Shown piece by piece: positions 39,290-40,257 of a stretch of DNA of 40,257 bases. Below the pieces are notes generated by a model. That model made no database searches, had not been told where the DNA came from, and saw only the letters and a program-made list of their open reading frames with translations. The DNA is from a virus. Made by a program: the position numbers and the translations under genes. How positions within the stretch are numbered: the stretch's first letter is position 1; each line of letters begins with the position of its first letter. The stretch lies in IMG/VR virus record IMGVR_UViG_3300030430_000409, positions 1,007 through 41,263 of that record; one strand, written 5' to 3'.

Positions 39290-39634
39290 ATGAAAGCATA
39301 CGCAGTATTTGAAAACGCAACAGATAATACTTTTAAACATATTACAAAAGATGAATTTGAAGATAAATGGCATCTACATCATTCTATTCCTACAGTAGCT
39401 TGGTATGAACCCTTCATGCATTTAAAAGGATATGACTCAAATGGATTTGTTAGATGGCGTAAAGAAACTCACAAGATATCTCACTATATTTTGTTCGCCA
39501 CTAAAAAAGAAGCAGAAGAACACGTATTCGAAAAGAGGGACGAAACCACGCATGATTATCTTATCAAGGAAGTAGAAATAACATTAACAGAAACGAAAGG
39601 TGAATTTCATTCACCCTTACCAAAAGAAGATTAA
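39290..39634 (+). CDS. Small phage protein, unknown function
   Basis: A 114-residue protein. KAYAVFENATDNTFKHITKD, WYEPFMHLKGYDSNGFVRWR and LFATKKEAEEHVFEKRDE suggest an alpha/beta domain. No family is recognised. It has its own promoter-like site and precedes the terminase gene. Confidence 0.5.
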   Translation: MKAYAVFENATDNTFKHITKDEFEDKWHLHHSIPTVAWYEPFMHLKGYDSNGFVRWRKETHKISHYILFATKKEAEEHVFEKRDETTHDYLIKEVEITLTETKGEFHSPLPKED

Positions 39635-39643
39635 AACCTAGTA

Positions 39644-39672
39644 TTTACTTATCTGGCCTTTTAGTTTATAGA
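39644..39672 (+). promoter_or_regulatory. Putative promoter of terminase gene, possible leaderless start
   Basis: TTTACT at 39644-39649 and TATAGA at 39667-39672, 17 bases apart. The ATG at 39680 falls at the expected transcription start, and there is no Shine-Dalgarno before it. This would be the start of the late packaging/head operon. Confidence 0.5.
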
Positions 39673-39679
39673 TAATTCT

Positions 39680-40141
39680 ATGGATAAAGGACCAGATAAT
39701 ATTATTGATTTTACTAGTGCCGAAAGTAAGATTTTATCCGACAAGGAAAAGAAGTTTGTCGAATATATCTTTCAAGGTTTAGGTAAGAAACAAGCGGCTT
39801 TAGAAGCCGGCTATGCTCAATCTGCAGCGCACGTTCAAGCTACCCGCCTACTAAAGAAGGATAAAATTAGAAAGGCCCTTGATCGATTACGCTCACTTCA
39901 ACATCAACAAACCATTCACACTATGGACAAGGAGATCGAATCTATTGACTCCATGATCCAAGAAGCTAGAGACAGAGGGCAAATAGGTGCAGCGGTTCAA
40001 GCTGCCAGGCTCAAGGCACAAATGTTAGGGTACCTTGTTGATAAGAAAGAGATCAAGACAACAAACCTTGACACCATGAGTGATGACGACATAGCCCAAT
40101 ACCTTGATTCATTGAAGGCATCCTACAACAACACACACTAG
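39680..40141 (+). CDS. terS: Terminase small subunit
   Basis: A 153-residue protein. LSDKEKKFVEYIFQGLGKKQ then AALEAGYAQSAAHVQATRLL is the helix-turn-helix of the terminase small subunit family (KFVxxYL...n.tqAAi.AGYs..sA...a.rLLk). Helices and a coiled coil follow (SIDSMIQEARDRGQIGAAVQ), then an acidic end (DTMSDDDIAQYL). It recognises phage DNA and activates the large subunit, whose gene should lie beyond the right edge. The start lacks a ribosome binding site. Confidence 0.85.
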   Translation: MDKGPDNIIDFTSAESKILSDKEKKFVEYIFQGLGKKQAALEAGYAQSAAHVQATRLLKKDKIRKALDRLRSLQHQQTIHTMDKEIESIDSMIQEARDRGQIGAAVQAARLKAQMLGYLVDKKEIKTTNLDTMSDDDIAQYLDSLKASYNNTH

Positions 40142-40257
40142 CTGTGGCTGACGGTTGTTGACTGTTGACCCTTGACTCTTGATCAAGCCGGATCCATGAG
40201 TAAGGAGTAAGGGGACAACAGACTACAGCAAAGCTCGGCGCATCTCGGTACACGTCT
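40142..40257 (+). repeat. 7-nt phased TTGAC repeats after terminase gene
   Basis: TTGACTG, TTGACCC, TTGACTC and TTGATCA start at 40159, 40166, 40173 and 40180, exactly seven bases apart, and end in the palindrome TTGATCAA. The remaining 70 bases to the window edge hold no ORF I can support and look richer in G and C than the rest. The repeats could be a packaging (pac/cos) or terminase-binding site, or stacked promoter -35 elements. Confidence 0.5.

Noticed and set aside
40185-40257. Start of the large terminase gene
   Set aside because: All frames with an acceptable start codon after terS reach a stop before the window edge, so the gene probably begins outside.

Overview
The window is one contiguous part of an AT-rich phage genome. 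It holds tail, internal-virion, lysis and DNA-replication genes and a small terminase subunit. I see no host housekeeping genes, tRNA, insertion sequence, CRISPR array or integrase. The tail proteins (a P22 gp10-like nozzle candidate and internal-virion candidates, with no tape measure or sheath) suggest a short-tailed (podovirus-like) phage. Low GC and the resemblance of many small proteins to families I know from marine phages suggest a marine alphaproteobacterial host, possibly SAR11-like. That host call is inference. Terminase large subunit, portal and capsid genes are absent. Because the small terminase lies at the right edge and tail genes at the left edge, the head module probably lies between the two ends of a circular or circularly permuted map.

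Layout. 1-4.8 kb: tail fibre and tail-tip genes, including a repeat protein with a cupredoxin domain and a collar-type fibre. 4.8-13.5 kb: nozzle-like protein, GNAT acetyltransferase and three large internal-virion/ejection candidates. 13.4-17.5 kb: PD-(D/E)xK nuclease, T4-type lysozyme, holin candidate, two exported proteins and two membrane/coiled-coil proteins. 17.4-18.9 kb: an SNF2-type helicase, the only gene on the minus strand. 19-26.3 kb: replication genes (SSB-like protein with a DDIPF tail, AEP primase, DnaQ-type exonuclease, UvrD-type helicase), two tiny proteins, a UDP-glucuronate decarboxylase-like enzyme and a class I methyltransferase. 26.4-32.9 kb: a nucleotide and DNA modification cassette (C5-methyltransferase, MazG-like NTP pyrophosphatase, beta-GT-like glycosyltransferase, dNMP kinase, thymidylate synthase/dCMP hydroxymethylase homologue, dCMP deaminase), then family A DNA polymerase and a nuclease. 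33-39.6 kb: many small unknown genes, micro-ORFs and a long structured non-coding region. 39.7-40.26 kb: small terminase followed by 7-nt phased repeats.

The main inference is that the phage makes glycosylated 5-hydroxymethylcytosine DNA with a compact T4-like route. The thymidylate synthase homologue has Asp170 exactly where dUMP-specific enzymes have Asn177, as in T4 dCMP hydroxymethylase. A dNMP kinase, a MazG-like enzyme that could remove dCTP and a GT-B enzyme resembling T4 beta-glucosyltransferase lie beside it. The UDP-xylose-synthase-like gene a few kb upstream could supply a pentose donor, so the modification may be a pentosyl-hydroxymethylcytosine. The second main find is a roughly 300-nt structured, relatively GC-rich intergenic region (about 37683-37980) that I cannot assign to a known RNA class.

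Genes are packed with ATGA or TAATG overlaps. Most new transcription blocks have AAAGGAG-type ribosome binding sites and TATAAT-like -10 boxes. I see no phage RNA polymerase gene, so host sigma-70-type RNA polymerase probably reads this region.
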